34,246 bases of DNA from Candidatus Gastranaerophilales bacterium (GTDB lineage Bacteria > Cyanobacteriota > Vampirovibrionia > Gastranaerophilales > Gastranaerophilaceae): contig CALUTH010000003.1 of the NCBI GenBank assembly GCA_944323635.1, positions 1-34,246 of the forward strand, written 5' to 3'. The notes below the pieces were generated by a model. That model was not told where the DNA came from, searched no databases, and saw only the letters and a list, made by a program, of their open reading frames with translations. Shown here piece after piece: positions 8,020 through 17,006 of this stretch (the first letter of the stretch is position 1; each line of letters begins with the position of its first letter). The position numbers and the translations under genes are program-made.

Positions 8020-9234
8020 ATGAAATACGATTTAAAACAAGCCGAAAAATCTTTAATAAAAGAATTTGAATTTATTGACGAGATTAGAGATTACAATCAA
8101 AAAAAAGTGCTGCAAGCGTTTATTGATAACAAAGTTGCGCCGGAGCACTTCTACACGGTCTCAGGCTACGGGCACGACGATGTAGGGAAAGAGGTTCTGG
8201 ACAAGGTTTTTGCGCAGGTATTCCGTGCTGAAGCCGCCATCGCCAGAAATCACTTTGTATCAGGTACGCACGCACTCTCATGTGTACTGTTCGGGAACCT
8301 CAGATATGGAGATAAGTTAGTTTCCGTTGCAGGTGCGCCCTACGACACTATGCAGGAGGTAATCGGTACAACAGGCGGTAAGCGTGAGTCACTAATCGGG
8401 CACGGAGTACTTTATGAAGAAATACCTTTAACCGATACAAAGGAAGTTGATTTTGAAAAACTTGAGCAAACAATTGACAAATCCGTAACAATGGTGGAAA
8501 TACAGCGTTCCCGCGGGTATTCAACGAGAAAATCACTTAATATTGATACAATAAGAAAAATCGTAAATATCGTAAAAAGTAAAAATCCCGACTGTATCTG
8601 TTTTGTAGACAACTGTTACGGCGAGTTTGTGGAAAAAGAAGAGCCGCTTGAAGCAGGTGCCGATATTATTGCAGGGTCGTTAATCAAAAACCCCGGAGGC
8701 GGGATTGTAGAGACCGGCGGATACATTGCGGGGAAACAGGAATACGTAGATTATGCAGCTATGGCGCTCACTGCCCCGGGCATAGGCGCCGAAGGCGGAG
8801 CAATGCTAAATCAGCACAGATTAATATTTCAGGGGCTTTTTATGGCGCCGTCCGTCGTATCAGACGCCGTAAAAGGGGCAGTTCTTGCAAGCAAAGTTTT
8901 TGAAGACATCGGCTACAAATCAACCCCGCGTCACGACGAGCCGCGGACAGATATTATACAGACAATTATTTTTGACAAGCAAGAACCGCTTGAACACTTC
9001 TGTAAAACCGTTCAGGCGCTCTCTCCGGTCAACTCTTATGTAACACCAATTCCTGACGATGTTCCGGGATATGAGGACAAAGTTATTATGGCTGGAGGAA
9101 CTTTTATTGAAGGTTCAACAATAGAGCTATCCACAGACGGTCCCTTAAGACCGCCTTACGCAGCATACATGCAGGGCGGATTAAACTATGCGCACGTAAA
9201 ACTTGTTCTTGAAGGAATTTTAGAAGGCGTGTGA
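8020..9234 (+). CDS. Methionine gamma-lyase-like PLP enzyme (aluminium-resistance protein family)
   Basis: The 404-aa product belongs to the PF06838-type family usually annotated 'methionine gamma-lyase family / aluminium resistance protein' (B. subtilis YnbB). These are Cys/Met-metabolism fold type I PLP enzymes; the physiological substrate of this subgroup is not well established. Visible motifs are the N-terminal YTVSGYGHDDVGKE, RNHFVSGTHA, VDNCYGEF (Asp197 for the pyridine nitrogen), and GSLIKNPGGGI with Lys223 as the expected Schiff-base lysine. The C-terminus GPLRPPYAAYMQGGLNYAHV is typical. I chose the ATG at 8020; an upstream start at 7975 would begin inside the preceding terminator. 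GGAGG lies 15 bases upstream and AGGG directly upstream. Confidence 0.9.
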   Translation: MKYDLKQAEKSLIKEFEFIDEIRDYNQKKVLQAFIDNKVAPEHFYTVSGYGHDDVGKEVLDKVFAQVFRAEAAIARNHFVSGTHALSCVLFGNLRYGDKLVSVAGAPYDTMQEVIGTTGGKRESLIGHGVLYEEIPLTDTKEVDFEKLEQTIDKSVTMVEIQRSRGYSTRKSLNIDTIRKIVNIVKSKNPDCICFVDNCYGEFVEKEEPLEAGADIIAGSLIKNPGGGIVETGGYIAGKQEYVDYAAMALTAPGIGAEGGAMLNQHRLIFQGLFMAPSVVSDAVKGAVLASKVFEDIGYKSTPRHDEPRTDIIQTIIFDKQEPLEHFCKTVQALSPVNSYVTPIPDDVPGYEDKVIMAGGTFIEGSTIELSTDGPLRPPYAAYMQGGLNYAHVKLVLEGILEGV

Positions 9235-9352
9235 TAAATAATAGGGAGAGGATACCTGACTAAATCTGGATTACAAGTGTTTATATTGCTGAGAACTAAA
9301 TGAAATCCGTTAAAGTTTGATAAAAATCAAAAAGAAAAATTAAGGAATAGAC

Positions 9353-10288
9353 ATGACAGAATTTATCCACTATACGGTTATGAAAAGAGAAGCAGTCGAC
9401 ATTATGAATCCGCAACCCGGGAAAATCTATGTTGACTGCACACTCGGCGGCGGCGGGCACAGCGAGTATATTTTACAAAAAATATCCCCATCTGGAAGAT
9501 TAATAGCTTTTGATATAGACGATGATGCAATCACAGCAGCAAAAGAAAGGCTCAAAGAGTATGACAACTTAACAATCGTAAAATCATCCTACACAAATAT
9601 AAGGAATGTTCTTCATAATCTCGGGATTGAAAGAATTACAGGAGGCGTACTCTTAGACCTAGGCGCCTCCTACCACCAGCTTACAACAGCTGAACGCGGG
9701 TTTTCGTTCTCAAAAGATGCTCCGCTTGATATGCGGTTTGACATGTCATCGGACTTTTCAGCATACGACGTAATAAATAAATATAAAGAAGACGAACTTG
9801 TTAGAATTTTCTCCGAATACGGAGAAGAACACTTTTCTAAAAGAATTGCAAAAAAAATTGTTGAAGAAAGAAGAAAAGCCCCGATTAAAACAACGCTGGA
9901 ATTATCAAACTTGATAATCAGTGCCGTACCTAAAGTAAAATCACACTTACACCCTGCAACCCGTGTGTTTCAAGCCGTCAGAATTGAAGTTAATCAAGAG
10001 TTAAAAAATGTAAACACAATTCTTAATGAAATCTTGGATTTATTAGATGTAGGTGGTATAATTTCAGTTATAAGTTTCCATTCTTTAGAGGATAGACTGG
10101 TTAAGACAATTCTAAAAAGAGAAGCGCAAAAATGCAGATGCAACAACCTTATTTGTACCTGTAAACCTCCGCGGATAGAGTTGATAACGAAAAAGCCGGT
10201 ACTTCCGACAGATGAGGAGATAAGAGTAAACCCGCCATCACGGAGCGCAAAACTCAGGGCGGCTAAATGTATCAAAATATGGGGGTAA
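9353..10288 (+). CDS. rsmH: 16S rRNA (cytosine-1402-N4)-methyltransferase
   Basis: RsmH (MraW) transfers a methyl group from S-adenosylmethionine to N4 of C1402 in the 16S rRNA decoding centre. Visible motifs are HYTVMKREAVD at the N-terminus, the SAM-binding VDCTLGGGGHSEYIL (27-41), LLDLGASYHQL, ISFHSLEDRLVK near residue 240, and the C-terminal NPPSRSAKLRAAK. At 311 aa the protein is full length. As in many division (dcw) clusters it is followed at once by a small FtsL-like gene, with 4 bases between them. Two Cys-x-Cys pairs (CRCNNLICTC) occur near residue 262, as in many family members. Confidence 0.96.
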   Translation: MTEFIHYTVMKREAVDIMNPQPGKIYVDCTLGGGGHSEYILQKISPSGRLIAFDIDDDAITAAKERLKEYDNLTIVKSSYTNIRNVLHNLGIERITGGVLLDLGASYHQLTTAERGFSFSKDAPLDMRFDMSSDFSAYDVINKYKEDELVRIFSEYGEEHFSKRIAKKIVEERRKAPIKTTLELSNLIISAVPKVKSHLHPATRVFQAVRIEVNQELKNVNTILNEILDLLDVGGIISVISFHSLEDRLVKTILKREAQKCRCNNLICTCKPPRIELITKKPVLPTDEEIRVNPPSRSAKLRAAKCIKIWG

Positions 10289-10292
10289 GTCA

Positions 10293-10784
10293 TTGGCGCA
10301 ATCACTCGCTAACAACAATTATTACTCGGCTAAGGCTGTAGTAAGGAATGATAATTTAAAAAACAAACAAAATTACATTGATAACCCGTTAGTTAAGCCC
10401 GATTTCAACCGTGTTATTGAAGGTTATTTCCCAAAGGAGAATTTCGTTAGAGATATGGCAATTAAAAAAATTAATACTACACTATGTATCCTATTAGCGT
10501 TAATTGTTATTGTATCTTTTGCAAGTTATTATTTCGTATTATCAACAGAATTGAAGTTAAACGAATTAAGCCGTCAGACAATCATGTTAAATGATGAAAA
10601 TACAGAACTCCAAAACAATCTAGATAAACTTAAGTCCTTCAATAATGTTGACGCAACAATGCAAAAAAACAATTTTTTACAAAAAGCAGATATGGTCATT
10701 GAAACCCCTGAAGTTTCTGTTGATATTAACCCGCAGCAAAAGAAAAAATCACAACGCATATTTAAATGGGCGGTAGGGTACTAA
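10293..10784 (+). CDS. FtsL-like bitopic division protein (candidate)
   Basis: The 163-aa product has a basic cytoplasmic tail (1-60), one membrane helix (about 62-83, TLCILLALIVIVSFASYYF) and a coiled-coil segment (about 84-130), then a Lys-rich end. This is the plan of FtsL/DivIC proteins, which join the FtsQ-FtsB complex at the division septum. Sequence conservation in this family is poor, so the call rests on topology and on position directly after rsmH. The start is TTG at 10293 with a strong GGGGGTAAG ribosome binding site that overlaps the rsmH stop. No ftsI or mur genes follow, so the cluster is broken here. Confidence 0.65.
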   Translation: MAQSLANNNYYSAKAVVRNDNLKNKQNYIDNPLVKPDFNRVIEGYFPKENFVRDMAIKKINTTLCILLALIVIVSFASYYFVLSTELKLNELSRQTIMLNDENTELQNNLDKLKSFNNVDATMQKNNFLQKADMVIETPEVSVDINPQQKKKSQRIFKWAVGY

Positions 10785-10871
10785 AGCAGCAAATACAAAA
10801 ATGTTACGGCAGGAATTTTGGCCCAGACCCATTTGGTTAATATTGTTAGAATGCCCATATTTATATTAAAT

Positions 10872-10894
10872 AACGGAGCGTTTTCAGCTCCGTT
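10872..10894 (-). terminator. Hairpin downstream of the sigma factor gene
   Basis: AACGGAGC (10872-10879) pairs perfectly with GCTCCGTT (10887-10894) around a 7-base loop. It lies 5 bases past the sigma factor stop and between convergent genes. The T-tract is weak on both strands, so termination efficiency is uncertain. Confidence 0.55.
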
Positions 10895-10898
10895 AAAA

Positions 10899-11837
10899 TT
10901 ACTCGCCTCTTATATAGTCCCTAAAATGCTGAAGTTCTCTTTTATTTCTCAATTTTTCCAGCGCAGCTGTTTCAAGCTGCCTTATCCGTTCCTTAGAAAA
11001 TCCAAGGTTTTTACCTATCTGCTCTAATGTTTTATAATCCTCATTATTTATCCCGAACCGGCAGGATAAAATTTCTTTTTCTCTATCAGTTAAATACCTC
11101 ATCAACTCCTCCATCCCCTCAGAGAGCATCTTATCTGCCGTTATTTTGTCAGGAGAACGATAAGATGTATCTTCTATATAATCCTCAACAGACAAATCCT
11201 CAGTTATTGGTGTATCAAGGCTTATAGGTTCCTTATTCAACGCGGAATTAATAAGTTTTAATTTTTTTCGGTCAAACCCTGTTAATTCCATCATCTCCTC
11301 ATCGCTCGGCTCTCGCCCGTGAATAAAAGTAAATTTTGAAAATGCCCTCTTATACTTCCGCATTTTATCCTGCATGTGAACAGGAATTCTAATCAGCTTT
11401 GAGGTATTAGAGATTGCTCTTATCATCGTCTGCTTTACCCACCAGGTTGCGTAAGTTGAGAATTTATATCCTTTTCTGTAATCATATTTCTCAGCCGCAC
11501 GCATTAAACCCAACCCGCCTTCCTGAACTAAATCCATAAAAAGGACGCCGTGCCCTGTGTATTTTTTTGCAATACTAACAACCAGACGCAAGTTTGCATT
11601 AACAAGTTTTCTCTTTGCAATTTCTTTTTCTTTGCCCCTGCCCTCGCGAATTGTTTTTCCAAGCAGCAATTCTTCCTCTGATGTAAGCATCTTTGTTCTG
11701 CCAACATCTTTAAGATACATTTGCAGCAAGTCATCCGAATCCATCACAGAACTAAAAGTTTTAACATCTTCAGTTTCTGTACCAAATTCCATATCAAAAA
11801 TATACTCATCCTTTTCTCTCTTCATAGGAAATCCCAT
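10899..11837 (-). CDS. RNA polymerase sigma-70 family factor, group 2-like
   Basis: The 312-aa product has sigma region 1.2 (about 35-62, DLLQMYLKDVGRTKML), region 2 with the core-binding and -10-melting segments (LRLVVSIAKKYTGHG, then YKFSTYATWWVKQTMIRAI at 124-142), region 3 and region 4 with a helix-turn-helix (LEQIGKNLGFSKERIRQLE, 271-289). Region 1.1 is absent and the protein is short, like the alternative group 2 sigmas of cyanobacteria. Regions 2.4 and 4.2 are close to primary-sigma sequences, so it should read ordinary -35/-10 promoters. It is not a sigma-28 type. GGAGGATAG precedes the ATG at 11837. It is divergent from the GH77-like gene across a 128-base gap. It might still be the main sigma of a reduced genome. 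Confidence 0.92.
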   Translation of the reverse strand: MGFPMKREKDEYIFDMEFGTETEDVKTFSSVMDSDDLLQMYLKDVGRTKMLTSEEELLLGKTIREGRGKEKEIAKRKLVNANLRLVVSIAKKYTGHGVLFMDLVQEGGLGLMRAAEKYDYRKGYKFSTYATWWVKQTMIRAISNTSKLIRIPVHMQDKMRKYKRAFSKFTFIHGREPSDEEMMELTGFDRKKLKLINSALNKEPISLDTPITEDLSVEDYIEDTSYRSPDKITADKMLSEGMEELMRYLTDREKEILSCRFGINNEDYKTLEQIGKNLGFSKERIRQLETAALEKLRNKRELQHFRDYIRGE

Positions 11838-11896
11838 ATACTATCCTCCATAATTCCTACACCTATTTAGACGTAACAGAATACAAAATGTTTCAA

Positions 11897-11907
11897 TTTG
11901 TAACAAA
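11897..11907. promoter_or_regulatory. Palindrome TTTGTAACAAA in the sigma / GH77-like divergent gap
   Basis: A 5+1+5 palindrome sits midway between two divergent genes, about 60 bases from each start. It matches the sites at 7068-7080 and 27399-27407. Confidence 0.3.
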
Positions 11908-11965
11908 AAATAAGATGAAATAGCAAAAATAATTGTTTTAGCGTATTAATATATCAGGAGTTTTT

Positions 11966-14005
11966 ATGCGCGTAAACAATATTTCAAATATATCCTTCCA
12001 GCGGAGACTAAACAGACGCGAAGATAAGAAGGTAAACAAACTACATCCTCAAGTACAAAAACTGCTTGAACACAACGGGGATAATATTTTAATAGTCCAT
12101 GACCCTTGTCTGCCGGCAGCAAAAAACAAAGACACGGGCATCGGATATTTGTTCAGCAAAGAGGGGCTCAAATACCTTAAGGATATGAAAACCCTGCTCG
12201 GTATAACAGCCGTAGAGGTACATCCGCAGGGAGAGTACTATATAGGCGGCAGCAGACGCTTTTGCTGCCCGTACTCTGCTACGGCGCTTTCTCTCGGCTC
12301 TCATCTGATCCCGCCCGCAGAACTTACAAAATCCGAATACGGCAAACTTCTTACCGCTGATGAAGTTCAATCAATAATCAGCAGCAATACTGCATCAAAC
12401 AAAGATACAATCCTTAATTGGGAAAACATACTTCCGTCCGACTCTCAAAATGAAAAAATACTAAAAAAAGCGCACGAACGTTTTAAATCACTGCCTGATA
12501 ATGCCGGTATAAAACAGGATTACAAAAGCTTTATTGCATCAAATAATGACTGGCTAGAGCCGATAAGTATATACGAAGAATTACTAAAAAAATATCAAAA
12601 GGCCCTAAAACACTGGAATATACTTGACCAAAACCTGTACAATCCGGATTATTCAAACCCGCAAAAAGAAACACGGCTGAAAGAAATCCTGACCCAAAAT
12701 GCAGATGATATTGATTTTTACAAATTCAAAGAATATCTGGCAGACAAATTCTTAACCAAATCAAAAGAGGCGCTAAACAATATAGGGTTGAGATTGACAG
12801 GCGATCAGTTAATAGGTTTTAGCGAGGCAGAAGTTTTTGCATATCCAAAAGCCTTTATGAAAGGTAAGACTATTGGCTGGGATTTACCTGCGCTTGACTA
12901 TGATACAATACTTAACCCCGATTCATCTGCCGCCAAGCTGCTAAAACGAAAAACAGAACTTTTTGCAAAACGTTACGACGGGTCAATACGGTTTGATGTT
13001 GCCTGGGCATACTTACAGCCGGCAATAGAAGACACGAAAACCCAAGATATTGAGCACAGACAGCTTAATACAGACGCACTGTTAAAGATGATTGAAGACA
13101 CCGTAAAAAAAGTAAGGGGCGACAAATTTAATCCAAACCACCTGCTCTATGAATTTGAAGCCGATTCGAAAGACTTTCCGCTTGACAGTACAAACTGGAG
13201 ATTTGTAAATAACAGAGTAAAAGTATACTCAATGCAATACATGGATAGCACATGGGGATACACCGAGGGCTTTGAAAGAGGTCAGAAGTTCGCGCCGGAA
13301 ACTGTAATAGGCGGACTCGGAAATCAGGATGTACTTCCGCTCAAAAGGTTTGTGCAGTTTAAAGATACTGATATTAGCAAATTATCCAAAGAAGAAAGTA
13401 TTAATCTGTTATGGGAAACCTTCGGCGGGGATAAAAACCAATTATATAAAGAAAAAAACTACAATTTTTATGTAGACAGATACAAAGAAATCTGTATAAA
13501 AAGAAAAGCACAGATTGAAATCTTATCTAAAAAATACAACATTCCGGCAGAAACTTTATATTCAAACCCTGCAGAACTTGCAAAAGCAAAGGCGGCAGAA
13601 GCTTTTGCCGGAAAAAATACGATGTTCTATTTTATGGATGTTTTAGGTCGGGCTCAGGTTTTCGATGCTGACAGGCTAAACAGTTACGAAAACTACAGGT
13701 ACAGAATTACGCCCAACTATATGGACGAGTACACAAAAGCGCTGGCTGACGGTTTTGGAATAAATATGTTTGATATTTATGAAAAACGGTTTAAACAAAC
13801 GGGGCTTGATAAAAAATACCCTCAAATATTTAAACAGATACAAAAATTTAAAGAAATAATAATGGAACCGGAGGTTCAAAAGAAATCCCCCGTAAAAAAA
13901 TATGTACTTATTGCGGGCGGGGTATTATTAATCGCAGGGTTAGGAATAGCGGCTTTCATAAGCAATAAAAAACAGCCGGTAAAAAACAAACCGGCTGAAA
14001 TCTGA
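11966..14005 (+). CDS. GH77 (4-alpha-glucanotransferase)-like protein with C-terminal membrane anchor
   Basis: The 679-aa product follows the order of GH77 amylomaltase (MalQ) motifs in diverged form: GIGYLFSKEGLKYLK (58-72), VEVHPQGE...CPYSATALSLGSHLI (83-115), GLRLTGDQLIGF (274-285), WDLPALDYD (305-313), RFDVAWAYLQP with Asp344 in the nucleophile position (342-352), YEFEAD (395-400) in the acid/base region, and GNQD (452-455) where MalQ has THDN. GH77 enzymes move alpha-1,4-glucan segments between chains in glycogen/maltodextrin metabolism. Two parts are unusual: an N-terminal extension with NISFQRR and a C-terminal membrane helix (646-666) after a Pro/Lys-rich linker. AGGAG precedes the ATG. 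Activity is uncertain given the altered motifs. Confidence 0.7.
   Translation: MRVNNISNISFQRRLNRREDKKVNKLHPQVQKLLEHNGDNILIVHDPCLPAAKNKDTGIGYLFSKEGLKYLKDMKTLLGITAVEVHPQGEYYIGGSRRFCCPYSATALSLGSHLIPPAELTKSEYGKLLTADEVQSIISSNTASNKDTILNWENILPSDSQNEKILKKAHERFKSLPDNAGIKQDYKSFIASNNDWLEPISIYEELLKKYQKALKHWNILDQNLYNPDYSNPQKETRLKEILTQNADDIDFYKFKEYLADKFLTKSKEALNNIGLRLTGDQLIGFSEAEVFAYPKAFMKGKTIGWDLPALDYDTILNPDSSAAKLLKRKTELFAKRYDGSIRFDVAWAYLQPAIEDTKTQDIEHRQLNTDALLKMIEDTVKKVRGDKFNPNHLLYEFEADSKDFPLDSTNWRFVNNRVKVYSMQYMDSTWGYTEGFERGQKFAPETVIGGLGNQDVLPLKRFVQFKDTDISKLSKEESINLLWETFGGDKNQLYKEKNYNFYVDRYKEICIKRKAQIEILSKKYNIPAETLYSNPAELAKAKAAEAFAGKNTMFYFMDVLGRAQVFDADRLNSYENYRYRITPNYMDEYTKALADGFGINMFDIYEKRFKQTGLDKKYPQIFKQIQKFKEIIMEPEVQKKSPVKKYVLIAGGVLLIAGLGIAAFISNKKQPVKNKPAEI
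13967..13997 (-). terminator. Terminator of the ompH unit, inside the 3' end of the GH77-like gene
   Basis: CAGCCGGT (13973-13980) pairs with ACCGGCTG (13990-13997). Read on the minus strand the stem is followed by six T residues (13967-13972). It lies 20 bases beyond the ompH stop but within the last codons of the convergent gene, so those codons carry two roles. Confidence 0.7.
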
Positions 14006-14016
14006 TATAATTAAAA

Positions 14017-14490
14017 TTATCTTACATATTGGCTGACTGATGTTGTAATGTCAGTTCCGCCGAATAAAACAGAACTCTTTGACAGTATCAGATTATAACC
14101 TTCCGCTTTTGCTCTCTGAGCAATAACAGTATTGATATTGTCTTCTATTTTCTTTAACTTCTGATTATATGCCATTTGCATTGTTTTTCTTTTTGCATTC
14201 AGCTCTCTGTCATATCTGTCAGTCATTTGTTTTTTCTTTAAAGCGTCCGTCTGTTTATTTACATCAGCTCTTGCCGTTTCTATGTATTTTTCAAGTTCCG
14301 CCTTATTACGCAGCTGCTCGTCCTTAAGTGCTTTTACCTGCTGTGAATTGGAAACAACCTTTGCAACATCAACAACTGCAATTTTAAAATTAAGCGGTAT
14401 ATCTGATATTGCCATATTGTTTGCACCAATTCCCACCCCGAGTCCGAGTGCAAAACAAGCTACAAAAATCTTTGCTAAACTCTTTTTCAT
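14017..14490 (-). CDS. OmpH/Skp family periplasmic chaperone
   Basis: The 157-aa protein has a signal or anchor sequence (1-22, KKSLAKIFVACFALGLGVGIG). The OmpH/Skp core follows: IAVVDVAKVVSNSQQVKAL (37-55), long charged helices (about 56-120) and a C-terminal YNLILSKSSVLFGGTDIT strand. Skp holds unfolded outer-membrane proteins in the periplasm as a trimer with helical tentacles. Length and layout fit the family. It follows the GH57 gene with the stop and ATG abutting (TAAATG). The GAGGAGGAG that encodes Glu residues at the GH57 C-terminus doubles as its ribosome binding site, so translation is likely coupled. Confidence 0.88.
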   Translation of the reverse strand: MKKSLAKIFVACFALGLGVGIGANNMAISDIPLNFKIAVVDVAKVVSNSQQVKALKDEQLRNKAELEKYIETARADVNKQTDALKKKQMTDRYDRELNAKRKTMQMAYNQKLKKIEDNINTVIAQRAKAEGYNLILSKSSVLFGGTDITTSVSQYVR

Positions 14491-16995
14491 TTATTTCTCC
14501 TCCTCCGTTTCATTATTTATCGCATTAACTAACGCTTTGTTAAACATTTGTTCGTAAAATTCCGTGTTTATATTTAAACGCTTGCCTACTTCAAATAACA
14601 TACTTATAAAGTCTTTATCCAAAGTATAATCAATATGCGATAATATTTCATCAAAAGAACTTACGATTTTACTAAAATAAATACTTTGCGCGTCAGAAAT
14701 ATCAACCTGCAACTCCATATCCTCAATATTGCTCAATAACTCAAGCGTTGCTTCCGCCTGTTGGATTTCTAGAGAGTAAGCAAGCCTTGCAACACTTTGT
14801 GCCACTTTTTTAGAGAATATTTTATTTGTTACCGATTTATCAATAGTTATACCGAGTTGTTTAGCCTCAAAATTAATATCCATAGCCTTTTGTATTGCTT
14901 CAAAAGACGGATTTTTAGAGTTTTCAAACAAGGCGTTGAACTGCTTAGCCAAAACATACTGTGCAACAAGTTTAAACTCAACCGGCGGCTCCAAACCAAG
15001 CGCCTGCAATTGATAAATAGAACCTTTGCTTTCTGTATACAATGTTTCGTAGGTATTTGCAAATGCTTCCATTCTGTCTTTTAATAACGTATCAAGCAGT
15101 TTCTTTCTTGCTTCAATGAATATATCTTTAAGTGTAAAATATTCTTCACCAAAGTACTTGTCAATCAACCTTAAAATTTCCGTAATTGGCGAAGTCAAAT
15201 ATGTTTTTATAAGCTCTTTTCTTATATCAACAAAGTCATCTGTGTAGCCCGCAATAGCACAATGGAAATCACCATCAGAGAACTGCAGGAGCGTAAATAT
15301 CATATTTAAACGCTCGCGGGTAACCTGTGATTCAATTTCTATATTACCAATCAACAGTTGGGAATCCGCCTTAGAGATTTTTTTGTAAGAATTTTGCTTA
15401 ATTTTATAGCTGTATACAATTTCTTCATCATCAACATCACGGTACATAGAAGAAACAGCCCATAAACTTACAATCTGTTTCGGAGTAACAACTGAAGGGC
15501 GGACAAATTTTTCAAAAATATCCCTGCCGTTGCCAAATTCCGGAATATTACTTTGCGCATTTGCAAGAATATCAAGGAACGGAGTTTCAAAATCCTTTTT
15601 ACTGAACGCTTTTAAAAGTTGTAAAACCCGTGCCGCGTACTTCATTATTTGAACGGTCTCAATACCTGAAATTTCTGAGAAAAACCAGCCGCAGCTTGTA
15701 TACATAAGCATTGCATGACGTTGTATTTCAAGAAGCTTCATACCTTTGACTTTCATATCATTATCAAGTTCGGGCAGGAAGTATTCTTCCTGAAACCTTT
15801 TAACATTAGTTTCACTCCGGTCAAGTATAACATTAATATAATTTTCTCTTGCTTCAGCCGGATTTTTGAAATACTTTTTGGCATGATTTTTATAAATAGT
15901 AACAGTTTCATCACGCAGAAAATCAAGAGCCTCTCTTAACGGTTTACGCCATTTTTGATTCCAGCCCGGATGACCGCCCGTTGAACAGCCGCAATCCTCA
16001 CACCAGCGACCAACGCCATGGAAACAGCTCCACGAAGAAACAGGCTTAATATCAACAACCCAGTCGCTTCTGTATTTTTCAAGATACTCGCCATAATTTG
16101 TAACCTTAAATCCCGCATCCTTTACTTTTAATTTAAAAGCGTAAGATAAGCCCATATCACCGAATTTAGTATGGTGACCGTAGCTTTCTCCATCAGTTGC
16201 AATATGAACAAGCTGCGGGTAATCACGGGATTCTGAAATCCCGTCAGTAAGACGGCGCACAAACTTATTGCCATCCTTTAATATTTCATCAAAAGCTACG
16301 GAACGGGATATTGCTCCATCATAGAAGAATAAATCAATATACTTGCCCGGAGCAGACTTTATATAATACCGGTAAGAACGAGCAGGGTCAATATTCCCCC
16401 AGCTTACATCAACCCAATCCTTATCCCCCTCTTTTTTAACTTTTTGTGCCTGAAACGGTGAAAGAATAGTAAACTTAATTCCATTTTCCGCAAGAACTCT
16501 CAATGTGTCATCGTCAACTGCAGTTTCTGCAAGCCACATCCCCTCGGGAAGACGTCCAAAGCGGTATTCAAAATCTTTAATTCCCCATTTTACCTGAGTT
16601 TGCTTATCACGTTCATTGGCAAGCGGCATAATCATGTGGTTATAAACCTGTGCAATGGCATTTCCATGTCCGCCATGTTTTTTTATACTGGTAATATCCG
16701 CTTTTATTATTCTTTCGTATGTAAGAGGCGCATATTCCTCCATCCACGATAACAATGTCGGTCCAAAGTTAAAACTCATATATTCATAATTATTAACCAC
16801 ATCCAGAATACGATTCTTATTATCAACTATTTTGGATACAGAATTTGGATTATAACACTCCTTGCACACTCTTTCATTCCAGTCATGACAGGGTGCGGCG
16901 CTTTCCTGCAATTCAATAGCTTCCAGCCACGGGTTCTCCCTCGGCGGTTGATAAAAGTGACCGTGAATGGTCAAAAACACATCATTCTTTGGCAT
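14491..16995 (-). CDS. Glycoside hydrolase family 57 protein with DUF3536
   Basis: The 834-aa product has a GH57 N-terminal domain with HGHFYQPPRENPW (11-23), GMWLAETAVD with Glu157 as probable nucleophile (152-161) and HIATDGESYGHH with Asp268 as probable acid/base (264-275). A long helical C-terminal part matches DUF3536-containing GH57 proteins. GH57 enzymes act on alpha-glucans (amylases, branching enzymes, 4-alpha-glucanotransferases); the substrate of the DUF3536 type is not established to my knowledge. A Cys-rich stretch with SCFHGVGRWCEDCGCSTGGH (about 325-345) is typical of this subgroup and might bind metal. There is no signal peptide, so it acts in the cytoplasm. It sits in a unit with an exported protein upstream and ompH downstream. 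Confidence 0.9.
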   Translation of the reverse strand: MPKNDVFLTIHGHFYQPPRENPWLEAIELQESAAPCHDWNERVCKECYNPNSVSKIVDNKNRILDVVNNYEYMSFNFGPTLLSWMEEYAPLTYERIIKADITSIKKHGGHGNAIAQVYNHMIMPLANERDKQTQVKWGIKDFEYRFGRLPEGMWLAETAVDDDTLRVLAENGIKFTILSPFQAQKVKKEGDKDWVDVSWGNIDPARSYRYYIKSAPGKYIDLFFYDGAISRSVAFDEILKDGNKFVRRLTDGISESRDYPQLVHIATDGESYGHHTKFGDMGLSYAFKLKVKDAGFKVTNYGEYLEKYRSDWVVDIKPVSSWSCFHGVGRWCEDCGCSTGGHPGWNQKWRKPLREALDFLRDETVTIYKNHAKKYFKNPAEARENYINVILDRSETNVKRFQEEYFLPELDNDMKVKGMKLLEIQRHAMLMYTSCGWFFSEISGIETVQIMKYAARVLQLLKAFSKKDFETPFLDILANAQSNIPEFGNGRDIFEKFVRPSVVTPKQIVSLWAVSSMYRDVDDEEIVYSYKIKQNSYKKISKADSQLLIGNIEIESQVTRERLNMIFTLLQFSDGDFHCAIAGYTDDFVDIRKELIKTYLTSPITEILRLIDKYFGEEYFTLKDIFIEARKKLLDTLLKDRMEAFANTYETLYTESKGSIYQLQALGLEPPVEFKLVAQYVLAKQFNALFENSKNPSFEAIQKAMDINFEAKQLGITIDKSVTNKIFSKKVAQSVARLAYSLEIQQAEATLELLSNIEDMELQVDISDAQSIYFSKIVSSFDEILSHIDYTLDKDFISMLFEVGKRLNINTEFYEQMFNKALVNAINNETEEEK

Positions 16996-17006
16996 ACTAA
17001 CTCCAA

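Noticed and set aside
9235-9352. Possible riboswitch before rsmH (GGATACCTGACTAAATCTGG ... GCTGAGA)
   Set aside because: The CTGAGA resembles a TPP-box fragment, but the other conserved boxes and a supporting pairing scheme are absent, and rsmH is not a thiamine gene.
10818-11027. 69-aa plus-strand open frame after the FtsL-like gene
   Set aside because: It begins at a TTG in the gap, crosses the sigma-gene terminator hairpin and runs antisense into the sigma factor.
14847-15084. Short open frames on both strands within the GH57 gene
   Set aside because: Shadows of the long GH57/DUF3536 frame with no independent support.
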